Assembly (NCBI GenBank): GCA_965603725.1
Contig: CBFDEC010000008.1
Location: 1 to 64,000 of the forward strand
Source of the DNA: JAGGSN01 sp965603725
GTDB lineage: Bacteria; Zixibacteria; MSB-5A5; UBA10806; 4484-95
Length of the DNA stretch: 64,000 nt
Reading direction: 5' to 3'
The notes beneath the pieces were generated by a model. It saw only the letters and a program-made list of their open reading frames with translations. It was not told the DNA's origin and did no database searches. A program made the translations under genes and the position numbers. Below are positions 52,367-61,131 of the stretch, piece by piece. Numbering within the stretch: the first letter of the stretch is position 1; every line of letters starts with the position of its first letter.

Positions 52367-53212
52367 TTAGATGAAAAACCTCATTATCAATTTGGTTCCT
52401 TTTCCAACTTCGCTTTTGATATCCAGCTCATCTGAGTTCTTCTTTATGTTTGGCAATCCCATCCCAGAGCCAAATCCCATAGCTCTCATCTCTTCGGTAG
52501 CAGTAGTAAATCCCTCTTGCATGGCCAACTCCACATCGGGAATACCCCCTCCCTCGTCATCAATCACCACCTCAACAAGCTTGGGAGTAACCAGGAGACT
52601 AACCTTTGCCCGCTCGGCATGCATAACCACGTTCATCTCCCCTTCATAGGTGGAGATAGCAACCCGTCGGACAAGTTTGGGATCAAATCCTATTTTTTTC
52701 AGGGAAGACTTCACTTCTGTAGAAACCATTCCTGCATTCGCGAAATCGTTTCCCACGATAGAGAATTCATGAGTTAGTAATAATTCCTCTGCCTTTTGCT
52801 CATCCAAGCCGGCTTTTAACTCGGGATTTGTCCGCCTTCTGACTTCATCTATTCTGACACAAGCATCATACATGTCCAACTCTGTAGAAATTAAAACCAA
52901 ATCGTTATCTCGGGCGAAGTTTTGCGAACCATCCTTGGGCTTCTTCCCTCGAATGAATACAACCCCTTTGAATTCTACCATGTGGGCGGAAATAACAGCT
53001 TGCAGGGTTGCCAGACCGGTAAGGAGAATCGAATTGGACTTGCCGAAGGCCAAAACATCACTCATCAAATCAGAAGCATATACGTAATCAACATCAGAAT
53101 TTAGTCTGCTTTCACCCTCGATAACAGAAGCCTCCAACGCATCTTTTATCATTTTTATTTCCACGTCAGTTTTCTTGTTCGCATGTTTGAATAAACTACC
53201 AAGCGGCTTCAC
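52367..53212 (-). CDS. DRTGG-domain protein fused to a GHKL (RsbW-like) ATPase
   Basis: A 281-aa protein from GTG 53212 (an ATG at 53152 is an alternative start). The DRTGG domain (about 20-120: DVDYVYASDLMSDVLAFGK) is followed by an anti-sigma-type ATPase: STYEGEMNVVMHAE (N box), VIDDEGGGIPD (G1), MGFGSGMGLPNIKK (G2). Such proteins are found with HydS-like sensors and bifurcating hydrogenases and may pass a redox signal to a kinase or sigma factor. It is probably the second gene of the operon. Confidence 0.85.
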   Translation of the reverse strand: MKPLGSLFKHANKKTDVEIKMIKDALEASVIEGESRLNSDVDYVYASDLMSDVLAFGKSNSILLTGLATLQAVISAHMVEFKGVVFIRGKKPKDGSQNFARDNDLVLISTELDMYDACVRIDEVRRRTNPELKAGLDEQKAEELLLTHEFSIVGNDFANAGMVSTEVKSSLKKIGFDPKLVRRVAISTYEGEMNVVMHAERAKVSLLVTPKLVEVVIDDEGGGIPDVELAMQEGFTTATEEMRAMGFGSGMGLPNIKKNSDELDIKSEVGKGTKLIMRFFI

Positions 53213-53258
53213 CCACCAGGCGCTGCTTGTGGATATTCCTAATCAATGCCTGAGCCGG

Positions 53259-53594
53259 CTATTTGGTTCCCAGACCTAAACTGTAAAGCTTTCCCACCAG
53301 CTCAAAGGTGGGGAGCTCGGTGGATAGGATCGCGATATTATATTTACTGGCAAGATCCACGGTCTCTTGCGGAACCTTTTTGTCGCTGGTAATGACGACT
53401 GCGGAAACGTCCACCAGATTAGCTGCAGGAACGATACTCTTATGAGTCTGGATTGTCAGCCAAAGGTTTCCGGATTTGGCGCCGGTCATAACGTCGCTTA
53501 CCATATCCGAAACGAAGACGCCATCAACGTCCCGGGGTTCGAACTTGCTCAACGATCTAAGCCCGATCTTTTCGACCAAGTCTTGAGTGGTCAT
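53259..53594 (-). CDS. Stand-alone DRTGG-domain protein
   Basis: A 111-aa protein with the DRTGG fold: DVDGVFVSDMVSDVMTGAKSG, LTIQTHKSIVPAANLVDVSAVVIT, IAILSTELPTFELVGKLY. AGGAGA precedes ATG 53594. It pairs with the DRTGG-ATPase downstream. The domain likely binds a nucleotide or serves as a docking module. Confidence 0.85.
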   Translation of the reverse strand: MTTQDLVEKIGLRSLSKFEPRDVDGVFVSDMVSDVMTGAKSGNLWLTIQTHKSIVPAANLVDVSAVVITSDKKVPQETVDLASKYNIAILSTELPTFELVGKLYSLGLGTK

Positions 53595-53638
53595 GAAAGT
53601 TCTCCTACTTGATTTTATGGAATGAATTCATATTGAAA

Positions 53639-54196
53639 TCAAAATAGACTTTTTCTACTCTTCGGCGGTTCTTGGGAAAGCATACCCACATCGTGAATAA
53701 ACTCGCCTTTGCATCGAGAAAGGTCTTCAATCAGATTAAACGGAATAATTTTAATCATCGAGCGAGATGTATCCCTCCTCTGATTGAAATAGTCGGTGAG
53801 TATGTTAATTTTGTATGAGGGAATCGGCATTGTCTTTGCCTCAGGGAGAAAACCAAATGCGACCAGAACCCAAGTTCTCTCCTTTTCGTATTTCATTCGC
53901 AGAATTTCCACCTCACAATCAGGCAGACATCCGGTGCAATGCAGAAGTCCCATGAGGTCGTCGAATTTCTCCAGATGGCTGCACTTAGTGCAGCGTAAAT
54001 CAAATCTGAACGACTGGGCGTTTTCTACCCGGCTCCAGAAGTGGCCGCCTTCACGATACTTGTCCCCAAGAAAGGAAGCGTCCTCTATGGAAAAGAACGT
54101 TCTTAACCCATTGCAGTGAAAACACTTCTCGAAAACTACAAAACCAAACCGGATATTTGTCATTTCCCACTGGTGCCGGCAATCAGACATCTTCAT
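53639..54196 (-). CDS. Cysteine-rich protein at the head of the redox operon, unknown function
   Basis: A 185-aa soluble protein with CFHCNGL, LRCTKCSHLEKF and LLHCTGCLPDC, plus an N-terminal CRHQW; together they suggest one or two zinc or Fe-S sites. I do not recognise a family. It is the first gene of the minus-strand operon, 44 nt before the DRTGG gene, so a role in redox sensing or cofactor handling is possible. Confidence 0.75.
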   Translation of the reverse strand: MKMSDCRHQWEMTNIRFGFVVFEKCFHCNGLRTFFSIEDASFLGDKYREGGHFWSRVENAQSFRFDLRCTKCSHLEKFDDLMGLLHCTGCLPDCEVEILRMKYEKERTWVLVAFGFLPEAKTMPIPSYKINILTDYFNQRRDTSRSMIKIIPFNLIEDLSRCKGEFIHDVGMLSQEPPKSRKSLF

Positions 54197-54747
54197 TTAC
54201 TCCCTATTCCGAAATAGTTAGAAAGGCGCTTCATCGCATTTTAGCTCTAAGGTTTTATGTGGAAAGATAATATAACAACATAATGACTCATTCTCTGCCC
54301 ACACGCATACTATCATTACCTCGGTCTTCGTTGTCGCTCACTCACTTTTGAATTTATTTATCCTGATAAATAATATAAATGATCTTCATCATAATTCAAG
54401 TATGATTTCACGCTTCTGGAAAAATCTTTCACAGTAACCGGACGATTGCAAATCGATTATCATTTTGGTCTCAATAACAGCGGGACCCAGAGCTTCAATT
54501 GTACAGATGTATGTTCCAAAGCTGCTTTTAGCCATAAACTCACCATAACACAATCACGGGCGGAACATAATAAACATATTCAAAAAGGTCAAGGGAAAAG
54601 TATGCAGAACCTGGAAAAGGGAAGAGAGAAGGCATCAATCGCTAATGCTCGTTTTAGTATCGATGACATCGACATATCCCCAGGTATGCCAGGGATAGCA
54701 GAGAGACGAATCGCTCAGCTTTCATCCAAGATATAAGTACAAAGGGC
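54197..54747. other. Intergenic region with a doubtful small ORF
   Basis: A plus-strand frame at 54446-54736 (96 codons, ATG alternatives at 54446 and 54601) has no good ribosome binding site and no recognisable domain. Its last part, MQNLEKGREKASIANARFS and DDIDISPGMPGIAE, has a protein-like composition and could be a relic. No RNA was recognised. Confidence 0.3.
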
Positions 54748-54855
54748 GGTTGATCTGGAGGTGGATAAAATCTCGACTAAATAAGATATACGAATTTGAC
54801 AAGAACAGTATTGGCCGGGGACACTAACGCGAAATATGGAATAGGACTATAATTA
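54748..54855 (+). pseudogene. Relic of an MtrB/PioB-like porin gene
   Basis: This stretch aligns with the porin gene at about 57628-57722. In the porin frame it reads GGG, stop, NLD, stop, IRYTNLTRTVLAGDTNAKYG, where the intact gene has QDLDYTRYSNLTRTVLAGDANLKY. Two in-frame stops and loss of both sides show it is dead. It lies about 0.8 kb before the functional locus on the same strand, pointing to an old duplication or rearrangement of the porin gene. Confidence 0.85.
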
Positions 54856-55043
54856 GAAAGCATTTGCACTGAAAACCGGTGGATGGCATTATGATTATCA
54901 GACAAGAAATCAGTTTTAACGGGCTGTTTGACCTTTTCGAAGCTGTTGAACCCTGAGCTTTGAATGATATGTTCCACCGTTGCACCTTCCTGGACTTTGA
55001 CTTCTCTGGCGGCTTCGCCAAGTTTTAGCACTTTGACTTTCAT
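54777..55043 (-). pseudogene. Truncated ThiS/MoaD-like beta-grasp gene
   Basis: ATG 55043 has AAAGGAG 5 nt upstream. The first 33 residues, MKVKVLKLGEAAREVKVQEG then ATVEHIIQSSGFN, match the beta-grasp start of ThiS/MoaD-like sulfur carriers. After about 54945 the frame loses similarity and runs antisense through the porin relic, and no C-terminal GG is present. It is a gene 5' end joined to unrelated DNA. Confidence 0.65.
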
Positions 55044-55281
55044 GGATGCTCCTTTGGTTTGAAATGAAAAAGCCCTGTATAAGCAAAGCTTGGTTTGTTA
55101 GTAACTTCCTTATACCTGAAAAGGGAATTGGATTCTTATGTGGATTTATCTTAGATTAATGAGCGAGTCCGGGATTGTTGGATCTCAAAGATTGGTACAC
55201 TTTTCAACCGCTGTTTACAAAATCTAGAACATCATAGTTTGCTTTAGCATACAAGTTTTTGCTAAAAATTTTAAATTTTTC

Positions 55282-55310
55282 TTGACAAGAAAATCGAATT
55301 TGCCTATAAT
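55282..55310 (+). promoter_or_regulatory. Consensus sigma-70-type promoter of the electron transfer locus
   Basis: TTGACA (55282-55287) and TATAAT (55305-55310) are both perfect and separated by 17 nt. It lies about 255 bp before the decaheme cytochrome gene, leaving a long 5' leader. A perfect consensus predicts strong transcription that probably needs a repressor. Confidence 0.85.
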
Positions 55311-55321
55311 GTTTCCAGCAG

Positions 55322-55339
55322 TTAGTCATTATAGACTAA
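55322..55339. promoter_or_regulatory. Operator-like palindrome at the transcription start
   Basis: TTAGTC (55322-55327) and GACTAA (55334-55339) form a perfect 6+6 palindrome with centre ATTATA. It begins 11 nt after the -10 box, covering the expected start site, the typical place for a repressor. The cognate regulator is not identified. Confidence 0.6.
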
Positions 55340-55565
55340 AGTTAACTTTGATGATAAACAAGATGAAGATAACGGTAAACCGAAAAGGACTAATTGTCAG
55401 ATCTTCTACCCGCTACTTTTCTGAAGGTGATTTTTGGCCGGCCCTTAAAGCGTAATTTATGGCACGATTATATCAAAAAAATATGCGATCCTTAGGTAAA
55501 AAGTGATTTATATATATAATGAAAGACAGAATAAGGTAAGTGGAAGTTCATAATGAAGGGACAAC

Positions 55566-56522
55566 ATGGTAAATAAAATCAAGTTCATTAATTTTCTTTC
55601 CTATTTTTTTCTACCGTTGTTTTTTATGGCCATGGCGCTGTTTTGTTTATCGCCGCCGTTAAAAGCAACATCTGAAGATACAGATTATGTTGGCGATGAA
55701 ACCTGCCTGATGTGTCATGAAAAATATGAGGAAAGTTTCAGCAAAACAGTTCATGCCAGAGCAAATATTGCAGGTCGCGCTCCAGCCGTTAGCTGTGAAT
55801 CGTGCCATGGTCCGGGCTCGAAACATACCGACAGCGGCGAACCAGCAGACATTTTCAATCCTGAAAAAGCTGACAGCTACGAGCAGGCAAATACCTGTAA
55901 CGTCTGCCATGGAAAATTGAAAGCTAGTTTCGGTTTTTCCCACATGGACGCAGCTGGTGGATGCAACGATTGTCATATTGTGCATTCAGAAAGTGATAAT
56001 CTTTTACGCAAGCAGGGTTCAGAACTCTGCTTTAGTTGTCACGCCGATACACGCGCCCTGTTTGCCATGCCCTCACACCATCCTGTATTAGAAAACCGCA
56101 TACAATGTTACGATTGCCATCAGGTGCATGGTGGTGGAGCGAAATTCGCCTCCCTGAATACTGAACGTGAGTTGTGCCTTACCTGTCATGTCGATAAACA
56201 AGGTCCTTTTGTTTTCGAGCATGACCCGGTAAACGAGGACTGTTCTATATGCCACAATCCGCATGGTTCGGTTGCCGATAACCTGCTCATCCAAGCTGAA
56301 CCCTTTTTGTGTATGTCCTGTCATCCCCTCCACTTCCACACATCTATAGCGGGAGTTGTAGGAGAATTTTCAGCGCCGATGCATCCCGAAAGAGGCGGTA
56401 TATCCACAAGAGATGGTTTCAAGCAAGCAATGTTGACTAAATGCACCCAATGCCACACCACAATACACGGCAGCGATTTGCCTGCCCAGTCGATCTCTGG
56501 CCCAGGCGCATTAACAAGATAG
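55566..56522 (+). CDS. Decaheme c-type cytochrome, MtrA/DmsE-like
   Basis: A 318-aa exported protein with a signal peptide (to about 38) and ten CxxCH motifs: CLMCH, CESCH, CNVCH, CNDCH, CFSCH, CYDCH, CLTCH, CSICH, CMSCH, CTQCH. The size and heme count fit periplasmic MtrA/PioA/DmsE, which carries electrons through an outer-membrane porin to the outside. The porin is encoded 10 nt downstream. First gene of the locus. Confidence 0.94.
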   Translation: MVNKIKFINFLSYFFLPLFFMAMALFCLSPPLKATSEDTDYVGDETCLMCHEKYEESFSKTVHARANIAGRAPAVSCESCHGPGSKHTDSGEPADIFNPEKADSYEQANTCNVCHGKLKASFGFSHMDAAGGCNDCHIVHSESDNLLRKQGSELCFSCHADTRALFAMPSHHPVLENRIQCYDCHQVHGGGAKFASLNTERELCLTCHVDKQGPFVFEHDPVNEDCSICHNPHGSVADNLLIQAEPFLCMSCHPLHFHTSIAGVVGEFSAPMHPERGGISTRDGFKQAMLTKCTQCHTTIHGSDLPAQSISGPGALTR

Positions 56523-56532
56523 GGAGAGTGAT

Positions 56533-58728
56533 ATGAGTATAAATAAACTTAAATTCATCATTGCAATATCAATTAGCTCAGTTTTTGTCTTTATCACTAC
56601 TTCCGCAGGCCAGGTTGAAGCTCCCGACATATCGACCACATTTCGAATCGGCGGGCACTATACCGCTTTGAATGATTACTATAAAAAAGCTGGCGAATTC
56701 TACCTTGGACAGGAAGACCCCTTCCCTGAGTTTGGTATAGACCTTTTCAGTTCGAACAACTCTGGAAACCTCATCTTCAGCGGAGACTATTTCGACAAGA
56801 AAAATATGTTTGGCCGACTGAAATTTTCTACTTCGGATAACGTGAAGGGATCGGTTTCATACCGGTCGTTTTTTCGTAATCATGGCACGGACTTACTGGA
56901 AAACCTGGTCGTCAGGGAAACTACTAATCCTGATGCAAATACGCCTGGTGGCAAGATGGTGACCCATGAGGATACTGCTGCCGAAGCCGATTATGGATAT
57001 ACCCGACACGAAATCGATTCAAATATTGAGTTCAAAATCCCACTTGATGAAAAACATGCGTTAAAACTCATGGCAGCTCATCGATTAATTATTCACAAAG
57101 GAACAGAACAAAAATTAGCCATAATGCATTGCTCCTCATGTCATATTAAGTCTCAACAGGTTGATGTTGATCGAGAAACAAACAACATTTCGCTTGATGC
57201 CCAAACCAAATTTGACGAGATTGAACTGGGCTACGGTATCGATTATAGCCATTTTGATTCTGATGTAAAAATCCCTGAAGTTTTTTACGACACCGTTCAG
57301 CATCCTGTCAATGGCGGCGCCCTAGAAGAATTCGATTCAAGGACGAACTATGGTGGAGAGGATGTCAGTTTTGACAGAGAACCTGAAATCGAAAAGATAT
57401 CACACAGAGTAAACCTTAAGATTCCTGCCGGCAAAGGTTACCTGGCGGGAGCTTTTATCGCATCATCAGTTAAAAACAAATGGAACAATTTACAGGCTAA
57501 AAGCAATGGTGGTTTGCTCAAGTACAATGTGAGATTTTCGTCAAAGGTTCGGTTAATCGCTAATCTAAGAATTAACAGGATTAAAAATGATGAAGTCCTT
57601 ATCGACATGCCGCTCTGGCGCGAGGGTCTACTTGGAGGCGGACAAGATCTCGACTACACAAGATATTCGAATTTAACAAGAACAGTATTAGCCGGGGACG
57701 CTAACCTGAAATATAGATTAAACCGCTACAATAATCTTTCTTTGCAGATAGGTTATGAAAGAGTTCAACGTGATGATTACCCGGATTACAATTTTAAAAA
57801 CAAAACTTCGAAGATTTACTCGGAATTAAAATTCAAATACCGCCTTAGCAAATCATCTACACTTAGAGCAAAGTATCGATTCACCAATATCGATAACCCA
57901 TTTACTATTTTCAACCAACTACTGGAAGCCCGGGGTAATGGCACGACGTCGCCTCTTCCCGATAACAGTGCAGTTTACTATTTTCAGCGCGATGATTTGC
58001 GCTACGGTAATGCTGCTAATCAACCTGCTTTGAAGCATCATCTTGATTTATCAGTTGATTTTAAACCCATAAAACGGCTGTCACTGAACGGAGGAGTTAA
58101 ATACACGCTCGAGCAAAACGGTGACCTGGATACTTTCGATTATGAAAGAACTACTCTTACTCCGAACCTCTCCTTTAACTTAGCAGGCGGACCCAGATGG
58201 AGCTTTTTCGGCGGCGGCTCATTATTAAAACAAACCGCCAATGCACCGGCGGCATTTGCCATGTTCGATGGGTGAGCAGGCCACATGGCCAACGCCACAG
58301 TTGGTGGCCCAAAACACTATGGTTCGCTCTATACTACTACCAAATACACAACCGATGTTAAAATAATCAACGGCAGTTTTATGATTGTACCAGCTAACAA
58401 ATTGGCTGTCACTATCAGCGGCAATTACAGTATAAGCGAGGCAGATTTTGATCCAGTTGAAATGCCCGAGCTGTCTGACTCATTACAACAGGTAATCGAC
58501 GAAGAGATAGCGGCTAATAACTACGACTACAGCCAGATGCACGCATACTCCGATTTATCTTATAAAAGACTCGATGGTTCATTCAAACTCAATTATAAGT
58601 TCTCCGATAGACTCAACTGGAGCGGTGAGGTTATCTATTTGAAATTCACAGACGATAACGGGTATGTTTATGGAAATGAAACCGGTTCGCTTTACATAAT
58701 CAGGAGCGGACTGGAATTTAGCCTTTAA
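56533..58728 (+). pseudogene. MtrB/PioB-like outer-membrane porin, interrupted by in-frame TGA
   Basis: Start ATG 56533 with GGGAGA; signal peptide ends near TTSAGQ. The two open parts, 56533-58275 and 58285-58728, are in the same frame and separated by TGA at 58273-58275 and two codons. Read through, the product is 731 residues, the normal size for MtrB/PioB porins, which wrap the decaheme protein. Alternating strands typical of beta barrels run to the end (RSGLEFSL). TGG (Trp) to TGA is the simplest cause, and TGA is used as a stop elsewhere here, so the code is standard. A hairpin starts 3 nt after the TGA (see findings). Residues 200-204 read CSSCH, a heme motif in a family that normally has a CxxC only. 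Confidence 0.85.
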
Positions 58729-58820
58729 GATTGGCTAATATCAAATGAAAACTGGTGTGATCGTTTCATACTTGTTTTTTTGAAGTTACGGGAGCATCTT
58801 TTCTTTGTGAAAAAATTCTC

Positions 58821-58849
58821 TTGACAATCGGTTCCTAGAAAGTTAAAAT
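58821..58849 (+). promoter_or_regulatory. Promoter for the ferredoxin/NrfD part of the locus
   Basis: TTGACA (58821-58826) and TAAAAT (58844-58849) are separated by 17 nt, close to consensus. The expected start is near 58856, about 115 bp before the ferredoxin gene. Confidence 0.7.
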
Positions 58850-58859
58850 TGAAAAATGT

Positions 58860-58891
58860 TTAAGCCCAGAAATGGGTTTAATCTTTTTTTG
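58860..58891 (+). terminator. Terminator-like hairpin just after the promoter
   Basis: TTAAGCCCA (58860-58868) and TGGGTTTAA (58873-58881) form a 9-bp stem with one G-T pair, closed by a GAAA loop and followed by TCTTTTTTT. It could end the porin transcript or act as an attenuator for the next genes. Confidence 0.6.
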
Positions 58892-58969
58892 CAAAAAAAA
58901 TTAGTGAAAGGTTTCACATTCAAGGGGATATGCTCCTTTTATGATGTTAAACAAATCGAGGTAGGTTAA

Positions 58970-59869
58970 ATGAAAATAAAACGCAGGGATTTTGTCAGAT
59001 TAGCCGGTACCGGCTGCCTAACTCTGCTTGCCGGTGATGTAATTGCCAAAGAAGGTGTCGGCCCATCAGAATGGGAAAATGCTTATGGCGTGTTGGTCGA
59101 CACAACTGTTTGCGTTGGCTGTAGGCAGTGCGAATGGGCATGCAAAAAAACTAATTTTGATCCGAATGCTGACAAGGCCGACTTCGAAGATAAGTCGGTA
59201 TTTAAAAAGCACAGGCGGCCGGACGAGTTGTCATACACTGTGGTCAACGAGTACCATGACCCGGCTAAACCCGAAGCCGTTTACACGATGAAAGTCCAGT
59301 GTATGCATTGTAATGAGCCGGCTTGTGTTTCGGGCTGTATTGTAGGCGCTTTAGAGAAAACTAAGGATGGCCCGGTAATTTACGATGCCTGGAAATGTAT
59401 TGGCTGCCGGTATTGTATAGTGGCCTGTCCATTCCAGATTCCAGCCTATGAATACGACAATGCTCTTACCCCGCAGATACGCAAATGCACTTTATGTTTC
59501 AACCGCCTTAAGGAAGGTAAGAAACCGGCATGTGTTGAAGCTTGTCCCACCGAGGCTTTGATTTTCGGGGCCCGGGGTAAGCTTTTAGGGCTTGCTCACA
59601 GCAAGATCAAAACCCATCCAGACCGTTATAAAAATCATATATATGGTGAGCATGAGATCGGCGGCACCAGTTGGTTGTATTTGACCACGGTTGATTTCAA
59701 AAACACGGAACTCCCCGAGTTGCCATCATATTCGATTCCGCCAAAAACAGAAAAAATACAGCATGGTATATTCAAATGGTTCATCCCTCCCATAGCATTT
59801 TACGGCTTACTGGGATTGATTATGTATTCCAAGGAAAACAATAAAAACAAACAGAAGGTTGAAAAATGA
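58970..59869 (+). CDS. HybA-like Tat-exported four-cluster ferredoxin
   Basis: A 299-aa protein with an N-terminal twin-arginine motif (KRRDFVRLAG), Fe-S ligands CVGCRQCEWAC, CMHCNEPACVSGC, CIGCRYCIVACP, CTLCFNRL and CVEACP, and a C-terminal membrane helix (about 263-280). This is the HybA/NrfC-type electron-transfer subunit that pairs with a quinone-binding HybB. The HybB-like gene overlaps it by 4 bp (ATGA). Confidence 0.93.
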   Translation: MKIKRRDFVRLAGTGCLTLLAGDVIAKEGVGPSEWENAYGVLVDTTVCVGCRQCEWACKKTNFDPNADKADFEDKSVFKKHRRPDELSYTVVNEYHDPAKPEAVYTMKVQCMHCNEPACVSGCIVGALEKTKDGPVIYDAWKCIGCRYCIVACPFQIPAYEYDNALTPQIRKCTLCFNRLKEGKKPACVEACPTEALIFGARGKLLGLAHSKIKTHPDRYKNHIYGEHEIGGTSWLYLTTVDFKNTELPELPSYSIPPKTEKIQHGIFKWFIPPIAFYGLLGLIMYSKENNKNKQKVEK

Positions 59870-61107
59870 ACAGTCACGAAATTCCAGTTCCAATCAAAGC
59901 TAAGTTCTTTACCCCAGGGACAACGATTCTGTTTGCGATAATGGTCGTTGGTTTTATAGCCCTTGCCTTTCGCTTTCTTTTCGGGCTGGGCCCGGTGACC
60001 AATCTTACTAACGGATACGGGTGGGGAATTTGGATTGCTATCGATGTCTCTTGCGGCGTCGCTTTGGCTGCCGGTGGTTTTACTACCGCGGCTCTGGTGT
60101 ATATTTTTCATAAGGAAAAATATCATCTTGTTATTCGCCCCGCGCTTTTGACAGCGATGCTTGGGTACACGTTTGTCGCTATCGGAGTTGTAACTGACCT
60201 GGGACGGTATTACAATATCTGGCATGTGATGCTGCCCAGCATGTGGCAAGGTAATTCGGCTCTTTTCGAAGTAGGTATGTGTGTAATGACTTACCTTACC
60301 GTCTTATACATTGAGTTCATACCAATCGCCGTAGAACGCTTTAAAGGAAAGGTTAATCTTCCCTCACTAATTTCATTTCTGAATAAAATAATTGAGTTTT
60401 TTATTAATATCGCGGATAAGACCCTATGTAGAGTTACGTTTCTGTTCATTATCGCCGGCGTGGTTCTTTCCTGCCTGCACCAATCATCACTGGGAACTTT
60501 GATGCTTCTCACGCCGACCAAGATGCATCCTTTGTGGTATACTCCCATTTCCCCTCTGCTCTTTTTAGTATCTGCAATAGCGGTTGGCTTTCCGATGGTT
60601 ATTTTTGAGTCGATTCTTGCCTCGCGCTCCTTTAAGTTAAAACCAGAGTTAGATGTTCTTTCATCGATTGCACGGTACACGCCGTTTATTTTGGGGTTTT
60701 ATCTGGCTTTAAAAGTGGGTGACATTTGTATAAGGGAAGTCTTGCCTTATGCATTCGATTTATCAACCGAATCGATTTTCTTTTTGATTGAGCTAATATT
60801 CGGCGTTGTGATTCCTCTTATCATCCTCTCCACAAAGAAGTACCGAAATTCTGTGGGGGGATTGTTCACCGGAGCAATACTGGTGATTCTGGGGGTAGTA
60901 CTCAACCGTATAAACTTCTTTTTGGTTGCTTATCAACCGTTATATCAGGAAAAAGCTTACTTTCCCACCATTTGGGAGATGCTTGTAACAGCGGGGTTTA
61001 TTTGCACTCTGGTACTGCTCTATCGGGTTTTTGTCATGATCTTCCCGGTGGTTTCAGTTCCGGGGAAAGGTGATGCCGAGCAGTTAGTAGAAATGAAGAA
61101 TGTTTAA
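59866..61107 (+). CDS. HybB/NrfD-like membrane quinol-interacting subunit
   Basis: A 413-aa protein with about ten membrane helices. It has the NrfD/HybB pattern GYGWGIWIAIDVSCGVALAAGGF (split over several residues), SLGTLMLLTPTKMHPLW and PILG-type loops. It exchanges electrons between menaquinol and the HybA-like ferredoxin. In this setting, with cytochromes on both sides, it probably feeds electrons from the quinone pool to the multiheme chain. Confidence 0.9.
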   Translation: MNSHEIPVPIKAKFFTPGTTILFAIMVVGFIALAFRFLFGLGPVTNLTNGYGWGIWIAIDVSCGVALAAGGFTTAALVYIFHKEKYHLVIRPALLTAMLGYTFVAIGVVTDLGRYYNIWHVMLPSMWQGNSALFEVGMCVMTYLTVLYIEFIPIAVERFKGKVNLPSLISFLNKIIEFFINIADKTLCRVTFLFIIAGVVLSCLHQSSLGTLMLLTPTKMHPLWYTPISPLLFLVSAIAVGFPMVIFESILASRSFKLKPELDVLSSIARYTPFILGFYLALKVGDICIREVLPYAFDLSTESIFFLIELIFGVVIPLIILSTKKYRNSVGGLFTGAILVILGVVLNRINFFLVAYQPLYQEKAYFPTIWEMLVTAGFICTLVLLYRVFVMIFPVVSVPGKGDAEQLVEMKNV

Positions 61108-61131
61108 ACGATCCGAATGGAGTATGAGCAA

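Noticed and set aside
52301..52376. Possible integron attC-like site (ATTTAAC ... GTTAGAT) near the cassette
   Set aside because: The arms do not pair as in attC sites, the left core is not a proper complement and no integron integrase is present.
58273..58275. Alternative genetic code in which TGA encodes Trp
   Set aside because: Many genes in the window end with TGA at the expected length (for example the first ABC gene and the histidine kinase), so TGA is a normal stop here.
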